A stretch of DNA of 64,000 bases from Corynespora cassiicola. Taxonomy: Eukaryota > Ascomycota > Dothideomycetes > Pleosporales > Corynesporascaceae. The notes below the pieces were generated by a model that saw nothing but the letters and a program-made list of their open reading frames with translations, was not told where the DNA came from and did not search any database. Of the stretch, positions 33,987-44,101 are shown in pieces. The stretch lies in NCBI GenBank assembly GCA_022059125.1, contig JAEUWY010000005.1, forward strand, positions 2,108,001-2,172,000. The letters run 5' to 3'. Made by a program: the position numbers and the translations under genes. Each line of letters opens with the position of its first letter. Position 1 is the stretch's first letter.

Positions 33987-35893
33987 TTAAGGACGTGCCA
34001 ACTTCAACCCAAGAGCCAGCTGCTCATAGTTTGCAATCCTGGATTCATCCTTGCGCAAGTTCTCCAAGATCTGCTCCACCGAGCTAGCATACAACTCATG
34101 AATCTTGCGCTCCGCAACCCCCTGGTCCCTCTCGGCGACCTTGAGATCCTTCTTGGCTTTAGCCACCAGCGCCCTATGTGCCTTCTTCTGCGCATCCGTC
34201 ATGCCCTTGGTCGGCTTGGCCTTGAGCCCCGCCCACACCTTATCCTTGGCCGCAACGTCCGCCTTTTGCTTGGTGACCTCGGCCTCGAACTTCTTCTTGG
34301 CGACCTCCTGGTCCTTTGCGTGCTGTGCGGCGTTCTTGCCCGTCTCCTTTTGCTTGAGGTCGCGGAGCAGCTTCCTGTACTTCTCGCTGGCGGCCTTGGT
34401 CTGCGTCTTGGCGAAGTCGGCGCGCTCTCGGAGCCAGTCCTTGCCGAATTTCTCCATGGTGGTGAAGTGTTGGGCGATGAAGGCGTCCCAGGGTTTGAGG
34501 AGGTCGATGGAGGGCTGTTTGGAGAGGGGGCCGGCGTTTTGGAGTTCGAGTTTGATGTTGGCGTTGATGCTCTTTAGCTTGGTAGTTACGGTGCGCTCGT
34601 TGAGGTAGTTGTAGACGCCGATTGTCTGGGGTTGAGGATTAGCTTTATTTGAGATGGTGGGGGAGAGGGGGTGGTGGGTACCAGGCGGAGGGCGCTCAAG
34701 AAGTCGCTTGAGGGGACGCCGCCGTTCATGGCGTAGTTGACGGCCTCGTTGAAGAGGGAAGGGTCCATGAGCTGTTCCTGCGACCAGAGCCTCTTCTTGT
34801 ATGTGTTGATCGAGTCCTTGCAGAGGACGAAGTCGAGAGCATTGGCGGTAGAGCCCATTGCTTCAAAGATGAGTTTCTCGAGGGAGTTTGTTTTAGAGCC
34901 TAGCTTGTAAGTCGGACGGGATGGTCTTTTGGCAATGTCCGTCTTTCGGTCGGTAGCCCACTCCTTTTCGAAGAATGTGCCGAGCTTGCTATCTTGCTTT
35001 TGGCAGTACTCCATGAACATGGGTACAGTTTGCAGCTATAGAAGTCAGTCCTGTTCTGTTCTATAGGGGCCTCTGGCCACACTAACCTCGATGATGTGCT
35101 CAGTGGCATACTCCGAGGTGGCCTTGGGAACTGTTTTGGTCTCTTGAACTGATGCACTTCCCAGTAAATCATTCTTGAAATCGAAAACATTGATTGGGTT
35201 CTTTGCTCGAGGGCCCTTGTACAGCTGTCCGCTGTTAGGATAGGGCAACGCCTCGAGCGTTAGTTTTGTGGTTCCCCATGTAGCTTGCACTTTCCGAGAA
35301 CGCTTGTTCAGAGAATGCTTGGTTTCATAGTCAGGGATGCTTCGTAGAACACTTCTGCGTAGAGGCTCGTCGGGTTCGCCAGCGTCCTAGTATCTGGTAA
35401 GTTTATCTCTCGAGGTGGGGTCCCACTATATTGCGGTATCAAATCCAACTTACCCAGTCAATGCAGTCAAGATAATAGTCGCATAGATCAATTGCATCTT
35501 CTAGATAGGGAACTTTCAATTTCGGGAAAACTGGAGCAGGAGCAGGCTTTGGAGCAGGCGCCGGTGCAGGTTTTGGGACTGGGGCAGGAGCAGGCTTTGG
35601 AGCGGGCTTTGGGGCGGGCTTTGGGGCTGGAGCAGGCTTAGGCGCGGGCTTAGGTGCAGGCTTCACGGCAGGCTTGGGCGCAGGTTTCGCTGGAGGTGCG
35701 CGTTGCTGCAGCTGATTGATGGCTGTCTCGTCGTAGTCATTTGTTCCATCTCTTATGACCTCGCTGTGATGATTGTAAATATGAAATGAAGTCTAGTGTT
35801 TGGGAGTTGATATACATACTTGGTCTCAGGGATGACAGCCGCGTAGACTAACGAGATAACGAAGGTAAAGAAAAGGAGAAGCTTAGGCAACAT
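33987..35893 (-). CDS. Secreted protein with PKPAP repeats and C-terminal coiled coil
   Basis: Five exons, complement of 33987-34625, 34682-35035, 35087-35386, 35454-35763, 35820-35893 (558 aa). A signal peptide opens the protein (MLPKLLLFFTFVISLVYAA). About residues 45-100 are a Pro/Lys/Ala repeat (PAPKPAPKPAP). The central region contains TWGTTKLTLEALPYPNSG and EYATEHIIELQTVPMFMEYC, which resembles the conserved region C-terminal to the catalytic domain of killer-toxin-like fungal chitinases; no chitinase domain is present. The last 200 residues are Lys/Ala/Glu-rich and predicted coiled coil (KKKFEAEVTKQKADVAAKDK). The family is therefore only tentatively placed. The repeat and coiled coil suggest a cell-wall associated structural or adhesive protein. 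Confidence 0.75.
35531..35696 (-). repeat. Coding PKPAP/APAPKP low-complexity repeat
   Basis: Imperfect tandem repeat of Pro-Lys-Pro-Ala codons inside the secreted protein gene, encoding about 50 residues. Its length is likely to vary between strains. Confidence 0.85.
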
Positions 35894-36589
35894 AATGCCT
35901 GTAAGGAAATAGTAGTATAACTCTTAATGAACGAATGAATGAATGAAGTAACGAATGTAAATGGGAGTCCAAAATCCAGTTTGGATCCCTTGTTATGCTT
36001 CTTTACTTGAGCGAGTCTTCATCTTTATATTGTCGCAATGACTTGAGGCGGCCATAAATGCGGACTCTGAGTTTCTGTGCGCTTTCCGGTTTTCCGTGCA
36101 TATTTTTGAAAAATTCCTGGATCAAGACATGCACTGCTCCCGTATACGAAGCTAATGTCAGGTCCGGCGCGGCACGGATCATGAGAGCATCACTTTTAGC
36201 GCCATGGAACGGAAAATTTTGGACCATCTGAGCACTAGATGATTGGCATGATCAATCAACTCCGAAGTCCTGCGGAGTTTTGGCCTACTCTAGCTCAAGT
36301 GAGACGTAGCCCCATGGGCGGCTTGGCACGTCACCAAACGGGCCCGAGTGGGAGTGGCTTCGGGGTTGCAGTACCGCTAAGCCACAATCCCACCCACCTC
36401 ATGCGAACAATTAATGCCTACACCCGAGCACTTTTCACAACTTTGAATCCGCTATACCTCAGTCCTCGCAGGACCGTGATACGGGTGCAAAAGTTTTCCG
36501 GTTTCCCTAGCGCTCTCCGCTTCAAAGCACGACTCCGCTGCAACATCCAACCACCTGGATCTCGTAATATCGAGGATCCAGAAAGAAAC
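35894..36589. other. Divergent intergenic region, 696 bp
   Basis: Upstream of both the secreted PKPAP protein (minus) and the next gene (plus). Contains an imperfect GAATGAATGAAT run at 35933-35950. A frame continuous with the downstream gene opens at 36239, but its translation up to residue 117 does not look conserved. Confidence 0.45.
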
Positions 36590-37308
36590 ATGTCTGATCA
36601 CAGTCAACAGTGCAGACGCATACGAGAGGAGCTCGCACGAGACCCAGACTGTAAGCTGGGTTTCGTTATCTATCGCCTAACATACACCGACGATGCCCAA
36701 TGGGCGCGCTTCATGGACCATCTCAACACGCGCGTACGGCTCCACCTCGAGAGCATTGGCGACGGCGACATCTTCCCTCACATTGACTGGGATGTTCAAG
36801 AGGACCCAGTATTGTTTGCTGAACCCGAAGACAGAGTAATTCGCGAGTAAGAGATTCTACAATGACACATGGAGACGGCCTGCTGACAAGTTAAATTGAA
36901 AAGGCATTTCAAGGAGTATATCAGGCAAGCCGACAGAGACAATGGTAGCCCACGCTACATGGCCTGCGTCAATGTAATGCAGACTCATGTAGAGTCTGTC
37001 CTCGAAGGCCCAGGACCGGAGAAGTTTGACGCTTTCGCTTCTGGCTTCGTCGAGCTATTGTCTCAAGATGAAGAAGAAGGCTACGCAATGGTCGGCCTTT
37101 CATACTTGTTTCCGCGCGTGTACTCGCTGATGAGCGCCATGGGCTGGTACGTGCCGTTTCTTTTCATATCCAGTGCTTTTGTTCCGTGGCAAATGGACAA
37201 ATCACCACCAGTAGCCCTGTATTCAAAGATAGACCGCTGACCTCGAATGATCGTTCTAGGTACTCAATCGTCAAAGACAAAGATCGCGAGGAGATATTTG
37301 CTGAGTAG
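36590..37308 (+). CDS. Conserved fungal hypothetical protein (GFVIYRLTYTDDAQW family)
   Basis: Three exons: 36590-36846, 36904-37146, 37260-37308 (182 aa). I recognise no named domain, but the block LGFVIYRLTYTDDAQWARFM followed by LDW/IDW and DP is the kind seen in a family of short cytosolic Pezizomycotina proteins of unknown function, often expanded in copy number. No signal peptide or membrane helix. I chose the start at MSDHSQQC because the motif begins about 23 residues later, as in relatives; an upstream in-frame ATG at 36239 would add 117 basic residues. Confidence 0.7.
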
Positions 37309-37868
37309 ATTCTCGCTTCACACCACCGCCGGGCTTCACCTTCTTTGCATTTTAATCTTCCTGGAAGAGGATCCTAAAATATCTCCAAAATCCCCGCAGT
37401 ATCGGGTGGGAAAAAAAACTCCTTTTTTAGACTAATCGCTCAAGATACGCCCGTAACTTTGTCTTCGGCCCGTAGTCGCTTCCTTGGTGCCACCCGCTAG
37501 TGTCAGATTAGATGAACAACGATCTAATCAGATCACCCGCCCAGCTGCAAAGGATTCGTACTCTCTCTTCTCTCTGGCAATTTGGGGCATGATCTCCACT
37601 TCTTTCCCGGAGCATTGTAGTGTGAAGTGGCAGGATTGTAGAGCGATCAAATTCTAGGGGTTTGAATTCGCCGTGCGATGTCGGGCGCCGAATCCTTCGG
37701 TGGAAGTGGTGTAGCTTAGACTTTAGCAGATGCAATGAACGGGAAGTCGTATATATATTATGGATTCACGCAGGCCAGTCAATTGTCCATCCAGAGCGAG
37801 AAAAACTTTGCCCACTCTCAAAGCTTTTTCCTGATCACCAGAAAAATCGGTTTTCGACTTCGTCAACA
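37309..37868. other. Intergenic, 560 bp, upstream of small secreted protein
   Basis: 3' flank of the previous gene and promoter of the next. A TATA-like stretch is listed separately. No other element seen. Confidence 0.5.
37750..37760 (+). promoter_or_regulatory. Candidate TATA box of small secreted protein gene
   Basis: TATATATATTA lies 109 bp before the start codon, a reasonable distance given a short 5' UTR. A strong TATA box is typical of inducible genes. Confidence 0.45.
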
Positions 37869-38147
37869 ATGCAGTTCACGCACCTCATCCTTGCCGCCAT
37901 GGCTTCCATCGCGCTCGCCGCTCCTAACCCCGCTCCTGGAGGGATCGATGTAAGACTTTTGTTATTATTTCCTCATTCTTGAAGATAAATGGTTAATCAT
38001 CAATACCAGATGGCGGGAGAGATCTTTAAACGCCAGTGCGGAGCCCTTTGTGGTGATAGCTCCCAGTGCCGCGGATGTCCTCAGGGGGTGTGCACACCGT
38101 TCTTGACGGTAATGGTGTGCCGTTAGCTAAGGACTCGGAAGAATAGC
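37869..38147 (+). CDS. Small secreted cysteine-rich protein (effector-like)
   Basis: Two exons, 37869-37949 and 38010-38147 (72 aa), too short to be found by simple ORF length. The signal peptide is clear (MQFTHLILAAMASIALA, cleavage likely after A-A). A short pro-region ends in FKR, a Kex2-type dibasic site, releasing a peptide that begins QCGALCGDSSQCRGCPQGVC and contains five Cys in 20 residues. Canonical GTAAGA...CAG intron falls between the signal/pro-region and the mature peptide. It has the layout of fungal secreted peptides or effectors; the odd number of Cys would leave one unpaired or allow dimerisation. Function unknown. Confidence 0.72.
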
Positions 38148-38533
38148 AATAGGAAGAAATCCCCTTGCTAATAAGAGGCTAGTTGCGTGCACACATAGCG
38201 CGGCGTATCCATGTCATATATTCCAATAATGAAGCGGGCTTGTATGCCTCATCATCACCTTTCAAATTTTCGGCTTTAGTCTTCCTTTGCAAATATAGAA
38301 GCCAGAGAGACGGTAGCTGGCTTATGCAATGACTGGGCAGTGAATTCGAAATACATGAAATAGAAATACCATGGCAATGACATGGGAAGGGAAAAGGATC
38401 GTCGAGGTTTCCGCACAACGGCGAAAGAGTAGACTCTATAAAAAGCGATTTTTTGTCTTTGCAGATGGAGAAACATGACGGTCGTGAGACGTTGTTGTAC
38501 AGTCTAGAGTATACATATTGGTACATCCATCAC
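38148..38533. other. Convergent intergenic gap, 386 bp
   Basis: 3' flanks of two convergent genes. Nothing else seen. Confidence 0.5.
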
Positions 38534-39460
38534 CTACTCTCTCCTCCTCGCCGGCGCAGGGGACCATGAATCGGGTTGCCATTGGTCTCCAGGGTTGCTT
38601 GGGGCGGCCTTCTTCCACGGCGAGTCCTTGGGCTCGGCCCGCATGCGCTTCTTTTTCTTCAGTGTAGGAGCTTCGTTTTCCTGTTGGGCCTGAGGAGTGG
38701 CCTCGGCCTCGGCCGGCTGCTGCGATGCGGCCTTTTCCCTAATCTCCTGGTCTACGTTGGTCTGCGTCACGCCTGTATTCCAGTCTCTCGACTCCAGCAT
38801 CTGGACGGGCTGTTGCTTGTCCGGCGCATCCAATGCGGACGGCTTCGCTGCCCATCGTGCGTCGGCGGCCTGGGCGAGCAACTTCATGCGTTCCTGCCTG
38901 GCAATATCGGCCTGCTGTTCGGCGAGCGAGGGCGGTTCAAAGCGCGTGTGCCGTAGCCACTGCATCCACTGGGCTGTGGGGTGTCAGGTCCAATGTGTCT
39001 CAGGGTTGGCTAGGCAGGAATACTGACGAGGGACGTTGACGTCGCCATAGTGCGTCCATTGTCTATATTTGACGATCCTGCGGGTGCGATTCGAGTGTAG
39101 AGCATCCTTGAACTCCCAAAAGGTGTTGCCCTCGAGGTCGAAGCCTGGGATGTGTCAGTTGGGGGCTAGGCCTGGTGGCGCTGAGAGCAGGGTTGGACCG
39201 AGGAACGGAATATTGCGAATTGGCAGGGCGACAAGAAGAAAGGGGCAATTTTTGGGATGGCAATTTGGGGCGCGAGAAGACGATCAGAGGGCCTGGGAGT
39301 TTATGCAGGGACAGTTGTGCTGCAGAGATATCCCAGGGACGCGGAGGCGGCAGCGGGCAGCAGAGACGGACGTACCGACCAGCCAGCGGCTACGCCAGGG
39401 CAGGCGCAGCATCTTCCAGGAGTACCAGAGGCGGCGCACGGGGCCGGGATGCCCGGACAT
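38534..39460 (-). CDS. NDUFAF2: Complex I assembly factor NDUFAF2 (mimitin/B17.2L) homologue
   Basis: Three exons, complement of 38534-38973, 39028-39144, 39376-39460 (213 aa). The assembled N-terminal half reads VRRLWYSWKMLRLPWRSRWLV then GFDLEGNTFWEF, RTRRIVKYRQW, YGDVNVPPQWMQWLRHTR and PPS, which is the NDUFA12/NDUFAF2 domain. The longer acidic, basic and disordered C-terminal tail points to the assembly factor rather than the structural subunit NDUFA12. Role: late assembly of respiratory complex I in the mitochondrial inner membrane. The first intron is long (231 bp). The gene is divergent from the calponin-like gene. Confidence 0.87.
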
Positions 39461-39463
39461 GGT

Positions 39464-39489
39464 GTGTTGTTATTGTTGTTGTTGTTGTC
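39464..39489. repeat. (TTG)n microsatellite
   Basis: Run of TTG triplets with one interruption, immediately upstream of the NDUFAF2 start codon and so probably in its 5' UTR, where it reads as (CAA)n. Confidence 0.85.
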
Positions 39490-39920
39490 ACTGACAGCGG
39501 ACAGCGGACAGCAGACACAAGACGGCGGCTTGCAGGCGTGGATGTCGTCCGAAAATTGGTGACGAGGGCCGGGGCGTGGCTGGTGCACCGCCCACTGCCC
39601 GCCGCCCGCGGCCGTCCGCCCCAGCAGGCCTCGTCATGCTGCATTGCATTGCATTCCCGCCCTCCCCCACCACCAGCGCATTCTCACCCACTCCACTGCC
39701 ACCCAGTCCGTCGCCCACTAACCACCTCACACCGCAGCGCTGGCACCGTCCGCTGAAAACCTCCGCCGCTCCTGCCGCCGTCGCCGCCCGTGCATTGCTT
39801 TTTCCAGTATTTTTCTGAGCCTCGCTGCTCCGCACCCACATCCCGCTGCCTCCAAGCGCCTGTCCGCACCCCCGAAATCAAGGCACGACAGCCGTTTGCG
39901 CCCAACCGCCCAACGCCGCC

Positions 39921-41988
39921 ATGGCCTCCGTCACGTCGCTGGACCAGGACATGAAGCGGCTGCGGATGGGGAGGTACACGCCGCAGGCTGCAAACGAAGC
40001 CCGCAGCTGGATTGAAGAGGTCTTGGGCGAGCGGCTGCCTGCGGGCGACCTGCTCGATGCGCTCAAGGACGGAACTGTCTTGTGCAGGTGCGAATGCCCT
40101 CACCCATACCATGCACATCCGCTGACCCCCATGCAGGCTCGTAAACCTCGCCGCGCCCACTCCCATCAAGTTCAAAAAGTCGCCCATGCCCTTCATCCAG
40201 ATGGAGAACATCTCGCACTTCCTCAAGGCGTGCGAGATGCCGCCCTTTAACATGCCTTCGCACGACAGGTTCTTGACCGTCGACCTGTTCGAGGCCAAGG
40301 ATCCTGCCCAGGTGCTGCAGTGTCTCAGCGCATTTAGCCGCGTCGCACACTCCGTAAACCCCTCCAAGATCCCAACCACGATAGGACCCAAAAAGGGCGC
40401 CGGCGGTCCGCTCAGCCCCGTGGCTACCGGAAATACAGGCTACTCAAGTACAGGCTACTCAAATGGAGGCGCTCTCAAATCTCCAGGCTTCACGCGCAGC
40501 AGAGGCCCTAGCACCAGCACTGGTGGCTCGTCCACCTTCAATCCCCTTGGCCGCCCGCCCGGAGAAAGAGCACTCAGTCCTGCACTCACGGGCGGCTCAA
40601 ATTCCTCCAAGACATCCAGCGGCATGCCCAAGTCGCCCTCGGGAGGCATCAGCAGCTGGAGCAGGAAGACGGACGAGGGCGTCACTTCGCCCGCATGGAA
40701 CATTCACCAGTACGGCTACATGGGCGGTGCAAGCCAAGGGAACCAGGGAATTTCGTTTGGCGCTCGTCGGCAGATTACTAGTGCTAGTCCACACGTCCCT
40801 AACATGGCCGAGAAGGAGCGCCGGCGGAAGGAGAAGGAAGCTGAAGAGGAGCGTCTTCGTGTCATGGCTGAAGAGGCCGAACACAAGCGCCGCGTGGAGA
40901 GGGAAGCTGAAGAGCAGCGCATCCGGCTCGAGGAGGAGCGAAAGTGGGAGGAGGAGACACGGAAGCAGCGAGAGGCGGAACAGCAACGTCTGGACCGGCA
41001 AAAGCGCGAATGGGAGGAACAGGAAAGGAAGTGGAAAATGGAGGAAGAGCAACGGCATCGTGAAGAGAAAGAGGAGTTGCAAAAAATTGAGCAAGAATCG
41101 CGACGCAAGCGGGCCGGCAGTGATGCCCGATTGCGTGGCCAATATCTCAGTCAATATCAGGCAGAACAGGGTAGCAAGCCCCGCAGCCGCCGAAACAGCC
41201 AACACAACCCAGAGTACAACGCTGAGCAAGAACGCATTCGGGACCTGGAACGTCAGCTTGAAGAAGCCAAGGAGCGGGAGAGGAAATACCGAGAGGAACG
41301 TCACGAAGACCGCAAGATGCGCGCCCGATCAAAGAGTCGTACTCGCGATCGATCTCGGAGCCGTGCTCGCCCCCAGCCTCCGCCACGAGCACCGTCTCCT
41401 CAAGACAGCCAAGCGTCCTGGGCCCAGGCTGACGACCGTGATTATCTTCGCCACCAGTGGCAAGAGACGCAGAGACAGCCGCCGCGTCCTCTCCCGGATC
41501 CAAGTGCGCCATCTCTGCCCACGCGTCCACTCCCAGAGCCCACCCCCGGCTCGCGGCCTCTGCCAGACCCTACCACCTACTCCAAGACGAACCGTACGGA
41601 ACGATTCTTGGCTTCAAACCCTCCCCCTGTTGCGCCCAAGCCCGCAAGTCATATCCCCCCTGAGCTTACCTCAACATCCGAGCAGGCTGCAGAGGACGCT
41701 CGCCGGAAAGCATCCCAGACTAAGACCAAAGCCGGTGGCTGGGCCTCCAAGTCGCTGCTTGAGCGTGAGATGGAACGCGAGCGGGAACGTCAACGCGAGT
41801 GGGAAGAGTCTCAACGCGCTCTCCAGAATGCGCCAAGGGATCCCGATGCAGGCACCGGAGAGGGCCAAAGCTGGGACGTCAACCAGTATGGTTACATGGG
41901 TGGTGACAGCCAGAACAAGGCTAGTTCTGGTATCAATTTTGGAGGACGTAGGCAGATTCTTGGACCGCGGCCTTTTGGCCCTCGATAA
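39921..41988 (+). CDS. Calponin-homology protein with two calponin repeats and long coiled coil
   Basis: Two exons, 39921-40087 and 40137-41988 (672 aa). Residues 20-140 form a type-3 CH domain of the transgelin/calponin kind (ARSWIEEVLGERLP, LKDGTVLCRLVNL, FIQMENISHFLKACE). Two calponin (CLIK) repeats follow at distance: WNIHQYGYMGGASQGNQG with GISFGARRQI, and near the C-terminus WDVNQYGYMGGDSQNKASSG with INFGGRRQI. Between them are about 130 residues of charged coiled coil (KERRRKEKEAEEERLR) and an RS/Pro-rich region. Yeast Scp1 has one CH domain and one repeat, so this is an extended filamentous-fungal form, expected to bundle actin. Long open frames on both strands across the charged region are composition artefacts. 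Confidence 0.87.
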
Positions 41989-42369
41989 TTTCTTTTGTCA
42001 GTCGTAGGTTTCATGTAACCAGCGGAAGTTCTTTGTCAGTTTAGCATTTCGGGAGTTTAGCTTTTGAGCAGCGGAGGATTTATTCTGAGACCCCAAACCC
42101 AAGGCTAACAAAAGAAGGCCCATTATTCCCCTTTAGATTAACTTATATAGAGCAAACAATCATAATAACAAGAATGCTTCTGCAAGCTGGTGAGGTTGGC
42201 CGTCCACTGGTGCCTTGAGAGTTTCACGTGATGCCAAGACGTCGGGGAAAGGAAGCGCCGACGAACTCATCGCCCTTGATGCGCGCCGACTCCCACGCGC
42301 AACATCTCCAAACCTCCATCGCTAGTACCATAGTCAAGCCAGCGTTTGCTGACGTGCACTGCCGACAAG
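41989..42369. other. Intergenic, 381 bp
   Basis: 3' flank of the calponin-like gene and short promoter of U1-C. Nothing else recognised. Confidence 0.5.
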
Positions 42370-43272
42370 ATGCCGAAATATAAGTATCCTCTCCGTTCGA
42401 AAGTTTCGTCGTAGCTAACTTCCTCTCACTCTTCTGTAGGTCCCTCGCGCAAGAGTCGCTGCGCTCCATCGCTGACTTGGACATCTAGGCGACTACTGCG
42501 ATGTTTACCTCACGCACGATTCTATGAGCGTGCGCAAGGCTCATAATGCCGGTCGAAACCACCTGCGGAATGTCCAGTCCTACTATGAACGTATGACAGC
42601 CAGGCGCACAACAGGCGAAGGGAAGCAAAGCTAATCCCTGGCGTAGAAATCTCCAGTGAACAGACCCAGCGCGTTATCGATAATATTGCAGACGCGTACA
42701 CTGCAGAGGGACAGACCAATCCGTTCCAGCAGGCCCCCATGGGTGGCATGGGCGGATTCGGTCCTCCGCATGGCGCGTTTCCTCCGGGCTTTCCCCCACC
42801 ACCAGGTGAGGAACCCCCGTACAAGCTGACTTACGAGGAGCTTATGAAGGGCTATGGTCGTCGGATTCTAACCTTGTCGCTAGGTATGCCAGGTGTACCG
42901 CCTCCCGGAATGCCGCCTTTCATGGGCCGTGGTGGACGTAAGTGCTACACTCCAAATTCTACCATGGGAAGCTAATCCTCTCCAGCTCCTCCCAACATGC
43001 CAATGCCACCCTTTCCTCCGATGCACGGAGGCCCTCCTGGTCCACATGGCCCTCCTGGTCCGGGAGGCCCGTCACCCTCGGGCATGCCACCTTTTCCTCC
43101 GCCAGGCATGCCAGGTGCGCCGCCGAACATGCCATTCCCACCGTTCCCGCCGAATGCTGCTGGATCACCCCCCGGTGGCATGCCTTTCCCTCCGCCGGGT
43201 GGCATGCCACCTGCTGGATTCGGTAGAGGGTTTCCTCCGGGGGGCCCGCCAGGTGGCCCACCAGGTCGTTAG
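42370..43272 (+). CDS. YHC1: U1 snRNP protein C (U1-C), with AT-AC intron and 6-nt microexon
   Basis: Six exons: 42370-42379, 42430-42435, 42489-42590, 42647-42805, 42884-42937, 42986-43272 (205 aa). The assembled start [20 protein letters not shown], then [14 protein letters not shown], is the U1-C zinc finger (C2H2 type), with [15 protein letters not shown] and a Pro/Gly/Met-rich tail after it. U1-C stabilises pairing of U1 snRNA with the 5' splice site. Only one arrangement gives the conserved start: intron 1 begins ATAAGT and ends CTCAC, and exon 2 is the six bases TCTTCT before a normal GTAGGT...TAG intron. A GCTAAC branch site lies 11 nt before the AC. Intron 4 (42806-42883) is in frame and could be retained. 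The finger and tail are certain; the 5' splice pattern is inferred. Confidence 0.85.
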
Positions 43273-44101
43273 AGCCGTCATGCAGCAGGCATAGAGCAGT
43301 CCCGAAGCTTTCCTCAGGACTATAAGTATAACCCAGCTCCATTACGGTGGGTAAACCGCAATACGAGAAGGAATGGAACTACGAGGGAATGAGCAGAGCA
43401 ACGAGCGTAGGCAAGTTATTCTTCAACATGTCAGGCTCACACAGACGAAGCTTCCCCCAGTGGAACGATCAGCCGTCTTATCGGCCTTGATTGCGGTATT
43501 CGCATCTGTTGGATGGATGGCTAACTGTATGTTTATCCCCCATCTTGGTATCGCGCTGAGTCTCATGGTCACCAACAGCAAAGATACCCACTACCCACCA
43601 TAGACTGAACAATGAATTCACATTGCAAAATGGCGTTATCATCCATGTCTTCATGCTGTCCCAGATGGTGAAATATCAAATCGCCAATATTTTGAAACGA
43701 AATCCCGGCCTGGTATGCGGGGAAGCCCCCCAGTGTCTGTGCTCTGCGGTGTATTTGATAATCAATTGAGCTTGGAATACTGTTGTGGCAAGGCTTCAAT
43801 GTTCCATTCTGCATACCGACATATTTCGGGTTTTTTGTTGTGCAGAAACTGCTGAGTAACGCTTCCCAACGATCTCCTAACTCCGATCCTGCCAAGCCAG
43901 CTCTCCGCACTCGCGTGTAAGCAAGTGGGCGCCCTGGAGCCTTGTTCAGATGTCCTCATCCAAGTACTTAGGTATATATTCAGGACCTTCACGTCCTAGG
44001 TTCTTTTTTACTCCCAAAAGTTGATACCCATCTCAAACCAACAACTCTTCTTGATTTTTTTCCATTTTATTAATGCTGAAAGTCTCTCCTGCTCTGGGAC
44101 A
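43273..44101. other. Intergenic, 829 bp
   Basis: No supported gene; only short frames without domains. The last 120 bp, with T-rich tracts, are the probable core promoter of the NmrA-like gene. Confidence 0.5.

Noticed and set aside
36239..36589. N-terminal extension of the 182-aa conserved protein
   Set aside because: The added 117 residues are basic and unlike a conserved domain; the inner ATG fits the family start better.
40463..42007. 514-codon second plus-strand frame and long minus-strand frames across the calponin-like gene
   Set aside because: They arise from GAG/CGN-rich coiled-coil codons; the calponin frame has clear motifs.
42384..42403. GTATCCTCTC as a U12-type or canonical donor in U1-C
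   Set aside because: Using it breaks the frame or needs a 20-nt intron, and it does not give the conserved MPKFFCDYC start. Pezizomycotina are thought to lack the U12 spliceosome.
42380..42414. AT-AG alternative for U1-C intron 1, ending at 42414
   Set aside because: In frame, but it inserts SNFLSL between MPK and FCDYC, against the strict family spacing, and the intron would be only 35 nt.
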